DNA from: Diplonema papillatum
Lineage: Eukaryota > Euglenozoa > Diplonemea > Diplonemida > Diplonemidae
DNA length: 64,000 nucleotides
Direction of reading: 5' to 3'
Assembly (NCBI GenBank): GCA_030068145.1
Contig: JAPJBO010000110.1
Span: 62,001 to 126,000 of the forward strand
In this document: one piece after another, positions 30,970 to 41,742 of the stretch
How the letters are laid out: each line of letters starts with the position of its first letter
How positions within the stretch are numbered: position 1 is the stretch's first letter
The notes under the pieces: model-generated
The model's database searches: none
The model's input: only the letters and a program-made list of their open reading frames with translations
What the model was told of the DNA's origin: nothing
Translations under genes and position numbers: made by a program

Positions 30970-33310
30970 GCGAAAAAAAAAAAAATTAAGACTGTAGCTG
31001 ACACTTTTAACGAGTGGCTGGAAGCCGGAATCCCGCACGAACATGCGCTGTCATGGATTTTTCTCATCTCGAAACCCGGCATCCCAAAAACCTCCCCGAA
31101 CGCCTACCGACCAATTGCCATCATGCCACTGATGCTAAAATTCCTCCACGTCTGCGTCTACCTCAAGATCCGAGACCTCTGCATTGAGCGGATTAAAGCC
31201 AAAGACTTCCAATACGGATGCCAGCGGCAGCATGCCACCCTCGAGATCCTCCAGCGGGCGCAAGAATGGATGGACGGCGGCGACGAAGAGGACCCAGCAG
31301 TTGTCATCGCTGACATCGAAGCAGCCTACGACACAGTACCACACGACAAGCTACTGGAAAAAATACGCAACGACTTCGGAGACGAGTGGGCGAGATCGAT
31401 CGAGGCAGTGTTAGAGTCGCAGTGGTATACGCTGACCACTAACGAAGGTTTTACCCCGCCTATGGCGCTGAGGAGAGGACTGCTGCAGGGTTCCCCACTG
31501 AGCGTGATACTCTACCTGTATTACACAGCGGACCCGCCAGACCTCACACAGTGCAAAGCCTACGTTGACGACCTTACATCTCTCGCAGCGGTCAAATCGG
31601 TCCCGGTTCAAGTACAGGTGCTCAACGACTGGATGACAAGCAGGGGCTTTAAGTTGGCCCGAAGAAAGCTAGTGGTGGTCGCTTCGAGGGTCAGCAAGAT
31701 ACCGATTCCCGGTCTTGGCACGGTGACGACGCGGCTGTCCACTAGACTTCTCGGGGGATGCCTACACGGAGACAACGACCACGCATCCTGTGCACGTAAT
31801 CGGAAAAGAGTCGAACGCTTCAGCAGAGTCTGTGCAATGATCTCGCAGTCTTACTACTGCTCCACTCGAGGCAAGAGTGAGCTCTACAGAAGCTATGCGC
31901 TGCCAACGCTCGCCATACAGGCAGTCTCGAAGTGCTTCGACCCGACGCACCCCAAGTTGCAAGCCGCTTACACAAAACTCATCCCAAGACACCATGGAAG
32001 CAATGGAATCTCAGGATATCCGGCCTGCTCCTTTGGATACGGAATGACACCGATAAAGGACTTCTCTGAACAGCAAAAGGTAAGGGCTTACCTGGCCGCC
32101 CACCCCGACCTGACGGAAGGCAGAATCCCAGCAACCGGATTCGAGCTGCGCCCACCGCGGAGGGTGCGAAAGCCCTACGTCATAACATGGACCGAGAGGG
32201 CGCTCAGAGAAGCTGAAGCAAGCGGCGATGTCGTCAGAGTAGCAACCGACGGGAGCTACCTGGAAAAAGAAGGCAGAGGCGCTGTCGGAATTTGCGTCAA
32301 CGGCAGGGCCTACGGTGCGAAGATCCATGGGAGGATCAGCTCGAGCACACAAGCAGAATTGTGTGCGATGATGGTTCTAGCGACTGCACTGAAGGAAGTC
32401 AAGCCCCACGCGATGGCCAAGCCGCGAAGCGACAGCATGAGCGCCATCGCCCGGTTAAGGAACCCCCGCAAAGGGGACCCGGTCGCCATGGTGCTGTGTA
32501 CTCTCCCAGATGTGCAGTGGGCCAGGGGACACAGCGACAATGCCGACATCAACGCGGCAGACGTCGCAGCAAACGCCGCTTACCAAAAAAGCAGCACATT
32601 CAATGTCGAATGGTGCTACCGCAAGGCCAACGTTGCCAGGCTGTGCCAACGGTGGCAAGAAGACGATACCGAAGACGACAATGGTGACCTGGTGCAACTC
32701 GAAGAAAACGGACTCTTCGCGAGGAGAAACCGTACCGACAGTCGCGACACCGCGGTCCGTAATCGACTATCTACCGACGTACCACCTCGCTGCCTCAGCG
32801 CACAAGCCCTGCGGGCGCTGCGGAACCTGCATGGAGCTACGGATCTCCTCCAAGCACTCACCCGTAGAGCCATCATGCCGTTCAAAACCCGCAACGAGTG
32901 CGCCGTAGAAGGCTGCTACCACCGAGGAAGTGCAGATCATGTCCTGACGGCTGGCGATGAACGACATATTCTATGCTACGGACCCGAAGCCAACCTCACG
33001 CGCATCTTTGGACAGAGTGAGGTAACGTACAGACAAGTATTGGATGAATTTGCAGCCCGCAACACAGCAGTCACACTGTCTGTTTGCGCGCGAGTCCGCT
33101 ATCAGGAGCCCAGCGGAAAAGCAACAGAATGGGCCACTTGGCTAATGCACGAGATCAAGTCTAGCTCGAAGATACGATAACACGAAACATTTTTCTTTGG
33201 GAACCCCACCGATCACCACAAGCACGCACTAAGCTGAACTTCACAAGCATCCAAAAGGTCGAAAGACACCAATCTGTACGTCCATTCGGATCGTCGGAAA
33301 CACAAAAAAT
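30970..33310 (+). mobile_element. 5'-truncated LINE with RNase H, inside a host intron
   Basis: It starts close to an A-run (30974-30986) without the endonuclease part, and ends with a 3' region closing in GGATCGTCGGAAACACAAAA. The last 83 bp of the 3' end (33225-33307) recur identically at 59248-59330. RT followed by RNase H separates it from the complete LINE at 15.6-24.4 kb. Truncation at the 5' side is usual for target-primed insertion. No clear target duplication was found. Confidence 0.85.
30985..33180 (+). CDS. LINE ORF2 fragment: reverse transcriptase, RNase H, zinc knuckle
   Basis: About 730 residues without a stop. RT blocks: NAYRPIAIMPLMLKFLHV, ADIEAAYDTVPHDKL, LLQGSPLSVILY and AYVDDLTSL (31558-31584). 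An RNase H domain follows, with VATDGSYLE (Asp near 32248), TQAELCAMMVLAT, RSDSMSAI and a GHSDNADINAADVAA tail. Near the C terminus a Cys/His cluster (CAVEGCYHRGSADH) is present. The frame runs into upstream intron sequence, so no native start exists and the copy cannot encode a full ORF2. The open frame suggests a fairly young insertion. Confidence 0.88.
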   Translation: MKTVADTFNEWLEAGIPHEHALSWIFLISKPGIPKTSPNAYRPIAIMPLMLKFLHVCVYLKIRDLCIERIKAKDFQYGCQRQHATLEILQRAQEWMDGGDEEDPAVVIADIEAAYDTVPHDKLLEKIRNDFGDEWARSIEAVLESQWYTLTTNEGFTPPMALRRGLLQGSPLSVILYLYYTADPPDLTQCKAYVDDLTSLAAVKSVPVQVQVLNDWMTSRGFKLARRKLVVVASRVSKIPIPGLGTVTTRLSTRLLGGCLHGDNDHASCARNRKRVERFSRVCAMISQSYYCSTRGKSELYRSYALPTLAIQAVSKCFDPTHPKLQAAYTKLIPRHHGSNGISGYPACSFGYGMTPIKDFSEQQKVRAYLAAHPDLTEGRIPATGFELRPPRRVRKPYVITWTERALREAEASGDVVRVATDGSYLEKEGRGAVGICVNGRAYGAKIHGRISSSTQAELCAMMVLATALKEVKPHAMAKPRSDSMSAIARLRNPRKGDPVAMVLCTLPDVQWARGHSDNADINAADVAANAAYQKSSTFNVEWCYRKANVARLCQRWQEDDTEDDNGDLVQLEENGLFARRNRTDSRDTAVRNRLSTDVPPRCLSAQALRALRNLHGATDLLQALTRRAIMPFKTRNECAVEGCYHRGSADHVLTAGDERHILCYGPEANLTRIFGQSEVTYRQVLDEFAARNTAVTLSVCARVRYQEPSGKATEWATWLMHEIKSSSKIR

Positions 33311-33334
33311 GGCGAGGGGGTGAGGGCCTGAAAG

Positions 33335-33640
33335 GGGGTACGAGGGGTCACCTCGCGACGAAATCTCAAAGATTTTCTCTTACATAAGCGCTAGCTTGGA
33401 AGAGGGGGTACGAGGGGTCACCTCGCGACGAAATCTCACAGATTTTCTCTTACATAAGCGCCAGCTTGGAAGGAATTAACTGCCAGACAAAGAACCGAAA
33501 GGATCCCAAGTGCTGTAACTACCCCACGTGTTGAACGGACGTGAGGTCATGCGGGTCTACCCCAACACGACAAATCATAACAGGTCAAAAGTCCTGTGTG
33601 AGAAAGCAACACACGGTGGTGAAAGCGAAGAACAAATTTG
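33335..33640 (+). repeat. family D repeat with tandem 5' segment
   Basis: A unit of about 69 bp (GGGGGTACGAGGGGTCACCTC ... TTACATAAGCG(C/T)Y) occurs twice at 33335-33398 and 33404-33466. It then runs into the family D body, shared with 10515-10735. The tandem part suggests internal duplication of an element's 5' end. Confidence 0.75.
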
Positions 33641-33855
33641 ATACCGTCTTCGGAAAAATATTGGATAGGAAAAATATCCAAATTTTTCTGGGATGGCCAT
33701 TTTATCCAAAATATTTCCTATCCAAACATTTTTCCTATCCAAATATTTTTCGGTCCGATCAAAGTTCAAGACGATTTTCCGGTTGTTAAGTCCAGAACGT
33801 ATTCCCCCGCCCCCCTAACTATGGTTTTCCCCCCCGCCTTATGAGCCACGAAATC

Positions 33856-34902
33856 CTAGGCTGAGAGCGCTTTGGACGCTCCGACCCAACGACTAGGAAG
33901 CAACGGGGACGCTGATGGTTCGATTCGCAGAAGGAAAAAGCACTTGCTGATGGAACCGTTTCTTGCGCCCTCACCATTTTTCGCCCTCCAGTCGATGTAC
34001 TGCTTTGCTGTCACGGTGTTGACCCATTCGGGGTCTAGGTCAAGTGGAACCCCTTCGTGTCTGCGACCTGGGGAATGACCCGGCTCGTTTTTCCCACAAG
34101 GATCACTTGGTAGGGGATGGGAGTCCCGTCCGCAGCCCCACCAGTCACAACAGTAACGCTTCGCTTGTCGCCCATAGCCAATGCGCAAATCGCGAGTACC
34201 TTTCGGGGCGTTGCAGTCGGGCTGGGCATGAAAAGCGCCGCAGCATGGTCGCAGTTCAAGACGCAGCTTTGTGGGATATCGTGTTGCTCCATTAATCTCT
34301 TCTTTCTTTTGAATAAAACAAAACTACGCATTTATTTTGTGCCGTCTGGGTTTCATTCAGTACTCTGCTTGTCTCAGCTCGTCTGTGCGTGGTTGTGCTT
34401 CCGACACCACTTCAGCCCATTCTGTGCAAGTTCTGATTCGATGACTGGCAACCCAGTAGTTCGGCGACGGTCGCGCGTGCAAGCACGCTCACGAGCGAGT
34501 AAGTGATAGCGGCCCCGTTCGTTCGTTTTCGCTCGATCAGTTCTAAAAGGATCGCGGTCTCCTTTTGTCTTAATGACAATGGACGGCCTCTCTTGGCCTT
34601 TGGTTCGTTAACGTCGATCGGTTCACTCCGACTTCCGCCCAGAGCGTCCGCAATGGTAGTTGTTTTTTTTCGTACAGCGTACGAGCGCGAGTGGCCGTTC
34701 GCACGAGACCTTCTTTTGCCTGGCATGCTGTTCCACTTCTGCATCCCTCCTGTGAGTCCTGGACAGCAACAAGCTCACCTATTTCAAGGTCTCTTTCCTC
34801 CGAGCTGTACTTCCCGCGCTTTTTTGCGGAGCGTTCTGCGGTGTTCCTCGTGCGGTATATAGATCGTATAGATTGATATTTCTGGTTCGTTTTTTGCTGC
34901 AT
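33856..34902 (-). pseudogene. pogo-like DDE transposase relic
   Basis: Several frames in series carry the family signature. An N-terminal basic region (KKRGKYSSEERDLEIGELVA) is followed by AKRGRPLSLRQKETAILLEL and RTNGAAITYSLVSVLA. The DDE core has SCVLNCDHAAALF (usual NxDQT region), ALAMGDKRSVTVVTGGAADG and GTPIPYQVILVGKTSRVIP, then NTVTAKQYIDW. The reading frame shifts at least three times, near 34570-34740, 34335-34410 and 34036-34060, and there are stops between blocks. No intact DDE triad can be read, so it is inactive. It belongs to the surrounding TA-flanked element. Confidence 0.75.
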
Positions 34903-35415
34903 GGCGCTGGTAGCCTTATTTGACCATTTCTTACACCCCGGACTTCAGCAGCCATACGAAGTCAATGAGGAGTGAAAAAGTGCGGGAGTGCCACTCCCGC
35001 ATTGAGGGGGTCCCACTCCCGCATTGAAGGAATGAGGCCGACCGCACAAAAGACCGCAACCACCATCGCAATCCGGTGGGTGTCCGGGGTGTACATCAAG
35101 AGAGCCGAACAGAAAGTTTCGTCCGGGTAAAGCAGCTACTGCTGTGCGGGCATTCAGAGGAGACATAAATTCGAAAAGAAAAATTCCGGAAAAATATCCA
35201 AATGTTCCGCGGAAGGCCGTTTTATTGACATTTCAATGAGAACCCTCAGGATGGAATTGAAAGAAGATTAATTATCTGATAACTCTCGGCGACGTCGAAG
35301 GACACCGGACGAGAGCAACAGCTCAACTCCCTCGCAGCAAAAGCGAGAATTTTTTGTCCTGGATGTGGCACGGGACAGATAAGGAAGACGTGAACGCAGG
35401 AAGGCAGATGAGAAG

Positions 35416-36310
35416 AGGTGCCGGGCGTCTGGAATCAGGCCCGCGCACGTTGGCCCGCTGGCCGTCATGCGTCTGGAATCAGGCATGACATTGGTCAGCA
35501 GTACCGAGCGTCTGGAATCAGGCTCGAGTACGGGTCAACGCTCCGATCGCCATGTGCTGGAATCAGGCATGCGCGGGAGGAGGTGCCGGGCGTCTGAAAT
35601 CAGGCCCGCGCACGTTGGCCCGCTGGCCGTCATGCGTCTGGAATCAGGCATGGCATTGGTCAGCAGTACCGAGCGTCTGGAATCAGGCTCGAGTACGGGT
35701 CAACGCTCCGATCGCCATGTGCTGGAATCAGGCATGCGCGGGAGGAGGTGCCGGGCGTCTGAAATCAGGCCCGCGCACGTTGGCCCGCTGGCCGTCATGC
35801 GTCTGGAATCAGGCATGGCATTGGTCAGCAGTACCGAGCGTCTGGAATCAGGCTCGAGTACGGGTCAACGCTCCGAACGCCATGTGCTGGAATCAGGCAT
35901 GTGCGGGAGGAGGTGCCGGGCGTCTGAAATCAGGCCCGCGCACGTTGGCCCGCTGGCCGTCATGCGTCTGGAATCAGGCATGGCATTGGTCAGCAGTACC
36001 GAGCGTCTGGAATCAGGCTCGAGTACGGGTCAACGCTCCGAACGCCATGTGCTGGAATCAGGCATGTGCGGGAGGAGGTGCCGGGCGTCTGGAATCAGGC
36101 CCGCGCACGTTGGCCCGCTGGCCGTCATGCGTCTGGAATCAGGCGTGTCATTGGTCAGCAGTACCGAGCGTCTGGAATCAGGCTCGAGTACGGGTCAACG
36201 CTCCGAACGCCATGTGCTGGAATCAGGCATGTGCGGGAGGAGGTGCCGGGCGTCTGGAATCAGGCCCGCGCACGCTGGCCCGCTGGCCGCTGGCCGTCAT
36301 GCGTCTGGAA
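35416..36310 (+). repeat. 165-bp tandem repeat array in the DIRS-order leader
   Basis: Five and a half units start at 35416, 35581, 35746, 35911, 36076 and 36241, each with four copies of a CTGGAATCAGGC sub-motif about 41 bp apart. Because 165 is a multiple of three, two frames stay open over 300 codons, but the translation is a simple echo of the DNA repeat. It may serve as a leader, packaging or promoter array. Confidence 0.93.
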
Positions 36311-36434
36311 CCAGGCATGGGAATGGTCGGCAGCCGAGCGTCTGGAATCAGGCTCGAGTGCATGCCCAGCGCAGGAGCTGTAGCAGTCATGTGCGGGAGG
36401 GTCTTGAGTAGAACGAGCTGGCCCGCTAGCCGGC

Positions 36435-39400
36435 ATGCATCTGTATTCAAGTGCCACCACCTCGAGCAGGAGTGAAGGAACTAACTACGAAGGAAGAATG
36501 GAGTCGATAACGGAAGATCAATGGCGGAAAAGGCTTCTGCCGGCGGATGGAGCCCTAGGAGTCGCCTCCGACATGAGACAGGCGTACGACAACCTTGGCT
36601 TGGATCCGGCGCAGCCGCTAGCGCCGGCAGATAACTTGTCTGCGGAGCAGAGGCGCCAGCTGATGACGACAGTGTTCTACGAGGTGGTGACTGCGGGGAG
36701 AGCGACCGGGTCCGACGCCTTCTTCTGTCGGGAGGGCTTCAGGGTACTTCTTCGGACTCTCGTGAAAGTTGCGTGCCTGAGCGTCACCGAGTTCGTTTCA
36801 GTGTACGAGGCTGCGGCGGACATGCGCCACGAAGGCCTGAAGCCGAAGGAGATCTCGGTCTGCCTCAAGATTAGGAAGCTGGTCGAGAGGTTCGAGGTGC
36901 AGAAGAGGGACGCCGAGAGAAAGCTCTCCAGCAGCAGGAAACTTCCGGTTCGGCGAGTTCTGGTGGAGGAGGCTTGGCCCAAGATGGAGCTGACGGCGGT
37001 GTACGGGATGTTGAAGCCGACGCAGGAGATGGTGGACACCGTCAGGTGCAAGCAAGAGCAGGAGGAGAGGAGCTTTCCCCTGGTCGACTTAAAACGCGCG
37101 CCTTGGGTCCCAAGAGATAGGGACTGGAAGGACCCGGAGAACGGCAGCTCCACTCTAGACAGAGGGGACAAGGAGCTCTTCTGGGAGAGCGTCGGCCGGG
37201 AACTCGAGAACTCTGCGGACGGAGCGGTCGACCGGGCGATCAGCACGTCCCTGATGAGAACCGCGCAGAAGGAGAACGGGGTGCGGCTCCCGTTCAACAT
37301 GCAGCTTGCAGCGCTGCAGAGGCTGATTGTTTGCTGGGGGGTAACGGGCTGCTTCGCCCAGGAGACGACGGGCGTGCACTCAGTGAACCACGGGAGCAGG
37401 ACACTGGGGGCGGCGCTGAGCTACTCGGCGGTGCTGGAAGAGCTCGCATCGCGGGTGAGCCAGGCTGTAGCGGTGGAGTATGACGCAAAGCTGAGGCGCA
37501 GGCTGTCATTGACGACGACTGATGAGGACGCATGGCGCATGCTGGTCAGCCTCGACAGAGAAGTGTTAGACCAGATCAGCCTCAAGCGCCAGTTCGCTCC
37601 AGGAACCGAGGCGCCGGCTGCGAAGACGCGACGGACGGAGGAGCCTCAGTCGGAGGCGCCTCTGCCCCCATTACCGAAGACCACATTGAAGGTAGGAGGC
37701 AAAGGTATGCAAGCCACAGAGGGGGGGGTGCGTGAGTTGCCTGCAGTCAATGCGCTGAAGTCAGCTGGGAGCCCGGAGTGCGGTAAGCAGAGAGGCCTGT
37801 ATGAAACGATAGCGGGGGCAGTGAATGAGAGTGATCACGTGCACAAGGCGGTTGAGGCGCTACCGGTGATCTTTGGAGCGCAAAAGTGGAAGGTGGAACC
37901 AGATATCCGCGAGGCGATCGAGAGGGCGGCGGTGTTGACGAGGGCGGAGTTACAACGAGGAAGGAAGGCCGCGATCGAGCTCTGGAGGAGAAAGGGCGCG
38001 GCCCTTTCCCACCGGGAATCCGAAGGCGTCTTCACGGACTTGCTCCTGGAGATGATGCGGGAGACTGGAGTTTGCGCAGAAGCAGAGGGAGTACCACAGC
38101 TTATTCGGAACCTGAGAGAAGGCTGCCCCATGACGGGAGTGATAGGATATCCTGAGTACTGGCCCTCAAGAGAGGAGAGTGTTCCAGAGATATCCGTGGA
38201 GGAGCTGCTGCGGGAGCAAGATGCTGTGCACAGGAGGGCTGTGAGAGCCATCGACCAGGACGGGCAACAGGAGAGAGAGGCTGTTTGGAGATCCGTAGAG
38301 AAGGACGTTTTGGAAGGGCACGCACACGAGGTGGCCCAGTCGCAGCTGCCAAGGAATGCGGTGTTCTTCAGGAGATTTGTGATACAGCAGCTGAAACAGG
38401 ACCAGAGCGGGTGGGTCTACAAGACCAGAGGCTGTGACGACGGGAAGAGAGCGGGGATCAACGAAGCTGTTGCCGTCGAGACGAAGGTGTCGCTACACAC
38501 GATTGACAAGTTCGCGGAGGTGGCCAGGCTGTTTGTGTGGATGGTAGGGGCTGCAGGCCGGCGTCATTTTAAGTGTGTCAAACTGGATCACAAAGATGCG
38601 TACCGACAGGTCAAGGCCTGCAATGACGAGGTAACGAGGATTATTGTCGCCAAAGACCCCCAAGGGATGCTGCGATATTTTGTGATGGATAAGTTGACCT
38701 TCGGTGAGAAAGCGTCGGTGCCGCATTACAATGCGTTGGCGACGGTCCTATGTAAGCTGGTTAGGAGGATCCTGTGGATTCCGTTAGTAGCATACTTTGA
38801 CGATTTCATTACCCCTGGTGACGGAGAGGATCGGTATCTGAAGGACGACCTGTGCGTATTCCTCGGCGAGATCTTGCGAACGAGGTTCAAAGAAGACAAG
38901 GTGGAGGATGGTCAAGTGGTAACTTTCCTCGGTTTAGTGACAAGAGTGACTAGGGGAGGAGTCGAGTTCTCTTTGAGTGGTCCGCGGAAGGAGAAGCTGA
39001 GCTGGAGTGTAGGACGGCACCTCCGAGACAACAGGATGTCGACCGGCGAAGCGGAGAGCCTGGTAGGGAAGCTTTTGTTTGCATCTAGCGCCCTTTTTGG
39101 GAGGTGCGGGAGAGCCATGCTGAGCGCCCTCTACCGGAGAGCGGGCGCGAAGGAGGCGTGGTCCACGCTCAACGGTAACCTCAGAGACGCCCTCGAATGG
39201 TGGGCGTCCCTGCTCAAGAACCCGGAGATGTGCTTCTCACGGACCGTTGGAGCTCGGCAGAGGCCTCCAGTGAGGTACATCATCTACACGGACGCGAGCG
39301 AGATCGGCCTCGCGGGGATCCTCTGCGACGAGAAAGGCGTCGCGCAGGAGTTCTTTCAGGAGGAAGTGCACGATGAGGGCCCGAACATAGCTTTGCTAGA

Positions 39401-39698
39401 AGCCGAGGCTGTTGAGATGGCTCTGTGGGCTTGGGCACAACGGCTGGAGGGCTGCCAGGTACTCGTTGTCGTTGACAGCACGACGGTCCAAGGCAGCATG
39501 GTGAAAGGTGCGTCTAGAATGGAAGCGATGAACCCTCGCATACATCGTCTGTGGTTTTTGGCCGCGCAGAGACGGATTGAGTTGTGGTTCGAGAGGGTTC
39601 CGAGCAAGCTCAACCCGGCGGACCCTCCGAGCAGGAGGCGACCGTTGACTCTCGACGGGGCGGAAGGCGCGCGAAGGGTACGAGTAAGACGCTTCTGA
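36435..39698 (+). CDS. DIRS-order gag-like / reverse transcriptase / RNase H polyprotein
   Basis: One frame of up to 1087 codons; a second start at 36498 (MESITEDQW) is plausible. The first 400 residues are helical and gag-like without a zinc knuckle that I can see. The reverse transcriptase is centred on KCVKLDHKDAYRQVK and VAYFDDFITPG. RNase H carries IIYTDASEIGLAG, LEAEAVEMALW and VVVDSTTVQG. This block order without an aspartic protease or integrase is typical of DIRS-type elements. Confidence 0.9.
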   Translation: MHLYSSATTSSRSEGTNYEGRMESITEDQWRKRLLPADGALGVASDMRQAYDNLGLDPAQPLAPADNLSAEQRRQLMTTVFYEVVTAGRATGSDAFFCREGFRVLLRTLVKVACLSVTEFVSVYEAAADMRHEGLKPKEISVCLKIRKLVERFEVQKRDAERKLSSSRKLPVRRVLVEEAWPKMELTAVYGMLKPTQEMVDTVRCKQEQEERSFPLVDLKRAPWVPRDRDWKDPENGSSTLDRGDKELFWESVGRELENSADGAVDRAISTSLMRTAQKENGVRLPFNMQLAALQRLIVCWGVTGCFAQETTGVHSVNHGSRTLGAALSYSAVLEELASRVSQAVAVEYDAKLRRRLSLTTTDEDAWRMLVSLDREVLDQISLKRQFAPGTEAPAAKTRRTEEPQSEAPLPPLPKTTLKVGGKGMQATEGGVRELPAVNALKSAGSPECGKQRGLYETIAGAVNESDHVHKAVEALPVIFGAQKWKVEPDIREAIERAAVLTRAELQRGRKAAIELWRRKGAALSHRESEGVFTDLLLEMMRETGVCAEAEGVPQLIRNLREGCPMTGVIGYPEYWPSREESVPEISVEELLREQDAVHRRAVRAIDQDGQQEREAVWRSVEKDVLEGHAHEVAQSQLPRNAVFFRRFVIQQLKQDQSGWVYKTRGCDDGKRAGINEAVAVETKVSLHTIDKFAEVARLFVWMVGAAGRRHFKCVKLDHKDAYRQVKACNDEVTRIIVAKDPQGMLRYFVMDKLTFGEKASVPHYNALATVLCKLVRRILWIPLVAYFDDFITPGDGEDRYLKDDLCVFLGEILRTRFKEDKVEDGQVVTFLGLVTRVTRGGVEFSLSGPRKEKLSWSVGRHLRDNRMSTGEAESLVGKLLFASSALFGRCGRAMLSALYRRAGAKEAWSTLNGNLRDALEWWASLLKNPEMCFSRTVGARQRPPVRYIIYTDASEIGLAGILCDEKGVAQEFFQEEVHDEGPNIALLEAEAVEMALWAWAQRLEGCQVLVVVDSTTVQGSMVKGASRMEAMNPRIHRLWFLAAQRRIELWFERVPSKLNPADPPSRRRPLTLDGAEGARRVRVRRF

Positions 39699-40365
39699 CT
39701 TCTGCAACGAAGGGCTCCCAGTCTGATGCAGCGCGTGGCGAAGTGAACGAGTCAATGAAAACCACACAGGGCACGGCAAAGGCATGCAGAAAGGAGGTAA
39801 GGGGAGCGCAGGAAGTAACAGACGCTAGGTGCTGGCCGAACTTCGCTGTCTCGGGACTTCAGGAGTGTCCGTTTCTTCGTCATTTCTCCTTTTCTCTGCA
39901 GATCAGGACGGACCCCTTTCACGTTGACCCTTCACGTGTGGTGGAAGAGCGGGCCTCTCGGACGGCGATGGGAACGAGGCCCGGGTCAGCGATGGGAACG
40001 CCGCTCGGCACCTGCCCCGCTCAAGCGCGGCTCCACCTGGAAAGAGACAAGGCTAGCGAGCCGAGCAGGCCTGCTAGCTTTCCAGGCCAGCGGCTTACCC
40101 GGGCCGTCGACTTCCCAACGCGTAGTAAGGTAGCTAACGTCGAGTGATAGTGGGATACTATGGCAACCGCCTCTTTCTGCCTGAGGGAGTTGAGAGAAAA
40201 TTAATTGACATTTCAATGAGAACCCTCAGGATGGAATTGAAAGAAGATTAATTATCTGATAACTCTCGGCGACGTCGAAGGACACCGGACGAGAGCAACA
40301 GCTCAACTCCCTCGCAGCAAAAGCGAGAATTTTTCCCACCCGCCCGCCCGGAGCATTCATCAGGA

Positions 40366-41385
40366 ATGGGGAGGAAGGTGAAGTCATGTACCGAGAGAGG
40401 AGTCGCGAAGCGAGGCGGAGTCGCGGAAGGGAGCCTTCTCGAGAGGATGGCGGTCTTTTCGACGGAGGAAGCGCGGGATGCGATACGGAATGGAATGCAT
40501 GCTGTTTCCACATGCTCCGCTCGCCGCTCGGCTTTGACAGCCTATGAAGGCTTCTGTGAGCTGAAGGAGCTGGTGCCATGGCCGACGTCAGCGAGGAAGC
40601 TGGAGGCTTTCGGCGGAGCCATGAAGCTTTGCGGCCACCCTACCACGGGAAAATGCTACATATCGCATGTACGCACCCACAGCGCCCTCAACTTCCAAGG
40701 GATGCCCGCGGCGGACCAAGACTACCTGAAGTTCGTCAACCAGTCGCTCAAGAGAGGAGCCGGAGAGGAAGACTGCTGGCCGATCGGGACAGAGATGATC
40801 GGGAAACTGGCGTTGGCGGCTGTGACGAGGGAAGACCATGAAGTCGTCTCTGCGAGCGTGGTCATGTTCTTCTTCCTCATGCGGGTCAGCGAGTTCGTCG
40901 AAGCGGACATGATGGTGGACGACGTCCAGAAGGTTGTGTCAGTCCGAGTGTGCAGGAGGAAGAACGACCAACAGGCTATCGGTAGAACTGTTGCAATGAA
41001 GGCGATCGAGGAGCCCGAGCGATTTGGGAGACACGCCATCTGTCCGTACGTGGCAGCAAGCATCTGGGTGAACACCAAGGCCAAGACCAACCCCGACCGG
41101 TTCCGAAGAGGACTTTATCGGCTTCTGGGACAGGCAGGCTTCGGGAATTCCCAGGATGGACGCAAGCGGCAGCTGTACTCTCCACACTCACTCAGGAAGG
41201 GAGGAGCGCAGAGCTACGTCCTTGCGGGAACCCAGCGGGACCTGGTTCAGAAAATCGGAGGATGGAGCTCCGAGGAAAGTCTGAAGCGGTATGAGGACGA
41301 GGTGATGTTGAACCCCTGTGTTCAACCGATCAGGCCGCCTCTGAAGTCCTTGTCGACGAAAGATGCGGACTCTCGTCCCCAGTAG
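40366..41385 (+). CDS. DIRS-order tyrosine recombinase
   Basis: A 339-codon frame on the same strand as the polyprotein. Tyrosine recombinase signatures are an Arg box (FFFLMRVSEF), SPHSLRKGGAQS (His-x-x-Arg) and GGWSSEESLKRYED with the nucleophile Tyr. It replaces a DDE integrase and acts on a circular DNA intermediate in this order. It lies between repeats A2 and B2, a placement worth noting. Confidence 0.9.
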   Translation: MGRKVKSCTERGVAKRGGVAEGSLLERMAVFSTEEARDAIRNGMHAVSTCSARRSALTAYEGFCELKELVPWPTSARKLEAFGGAMKLCGHPTTGKCYISHVRTHSALNFQGMPAADQDYLKFVNQSLKRGAGEEDCWPIGTEMIGKLALAAVTREDHEVVSASVVMFFFLMRVSEFVEADMMVDDVQKVVSVRVCRRKNDQQAIGRTVAMKAIEEPERFGRHAICPYVAASIWVNTKAKTNPDRFRRGLYRLLGQAGFGNSQDGRKRQLYSPHSLRKGGAQSYVLAGTQRDLVQKIGGWSSEESLKRYEDEVMLNPCVQPIRPPLKSLSTKDADSRPQ

Positions 41386-41742
41386 AACGTTGTTCTCTTG
41401 CACGTCGGTATGCAAAGTTGTGCACTCACCAGTGATGCGTCATTCGTATCTATCGCTCGACCTGCCTTACTCGGCGGCCGGGAACGCCGCTCGGCACCTG
41501 CCCCGCTCAAGCGCGGCTCCACCTGGAAAGAGACAAGGCTAGCGAGCCGAGCAGGCCTGCTAGCTTTCCAGGCCAGCGGCTTACCCGGGCCGTCGACTTC
41601 CCAACGCGTAGTAAGGTAGCTAACGTCGAGTGATAGTGGGATACTATGGCAACCGCCTCTTTCTGCCTGAGGGAGTTGAGAGAAAATTAATCCAAAATAT
41701 TTCCTATCCAAATATTTTTCCTATCCAAATATTTTCCTATCC

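Larger units (their letters stand above)
35225..41690 (+). mobile_element. DIRS-order (PAT/Ngaro-like) tyrosine-recombinase retroelement, looks whole
   Basis: A 6466-bp element with split direct repeats: A1 (35225-35354), B1 (39994-40204), A2 (40205-40334), B2 (41480-41690). Copies of A are both 130 bp and copies of B both 211 bp, and they look identical, so the insertion is young. Parts: a leader of 165-bp tandem repeats, a gag-like plus RT-RNase H frame (36435-39698) and a tyrosine recombinase frame (40366-41385). It has no target duplication, as expected for this order. It interrupts the pogo-like transposon. The uninterrupted site is seen in that transposon's other end (33694-33725). I see no obvious breaks. 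Confidence 0.92.

Noticed and set aside
35416-36310. CRISPR-like array
   Set aside because: The units are contiguous tandem repeats without unique spacers, in a eukaryotic retroelement leader.
35467-36475. Two 300-codon frames of ESGM/WNQA repeats as a gag gene
   Set aside because: Both mirror the 165-bp DNA repeat, whose unit is a multiple of three. They read as leader sequence.
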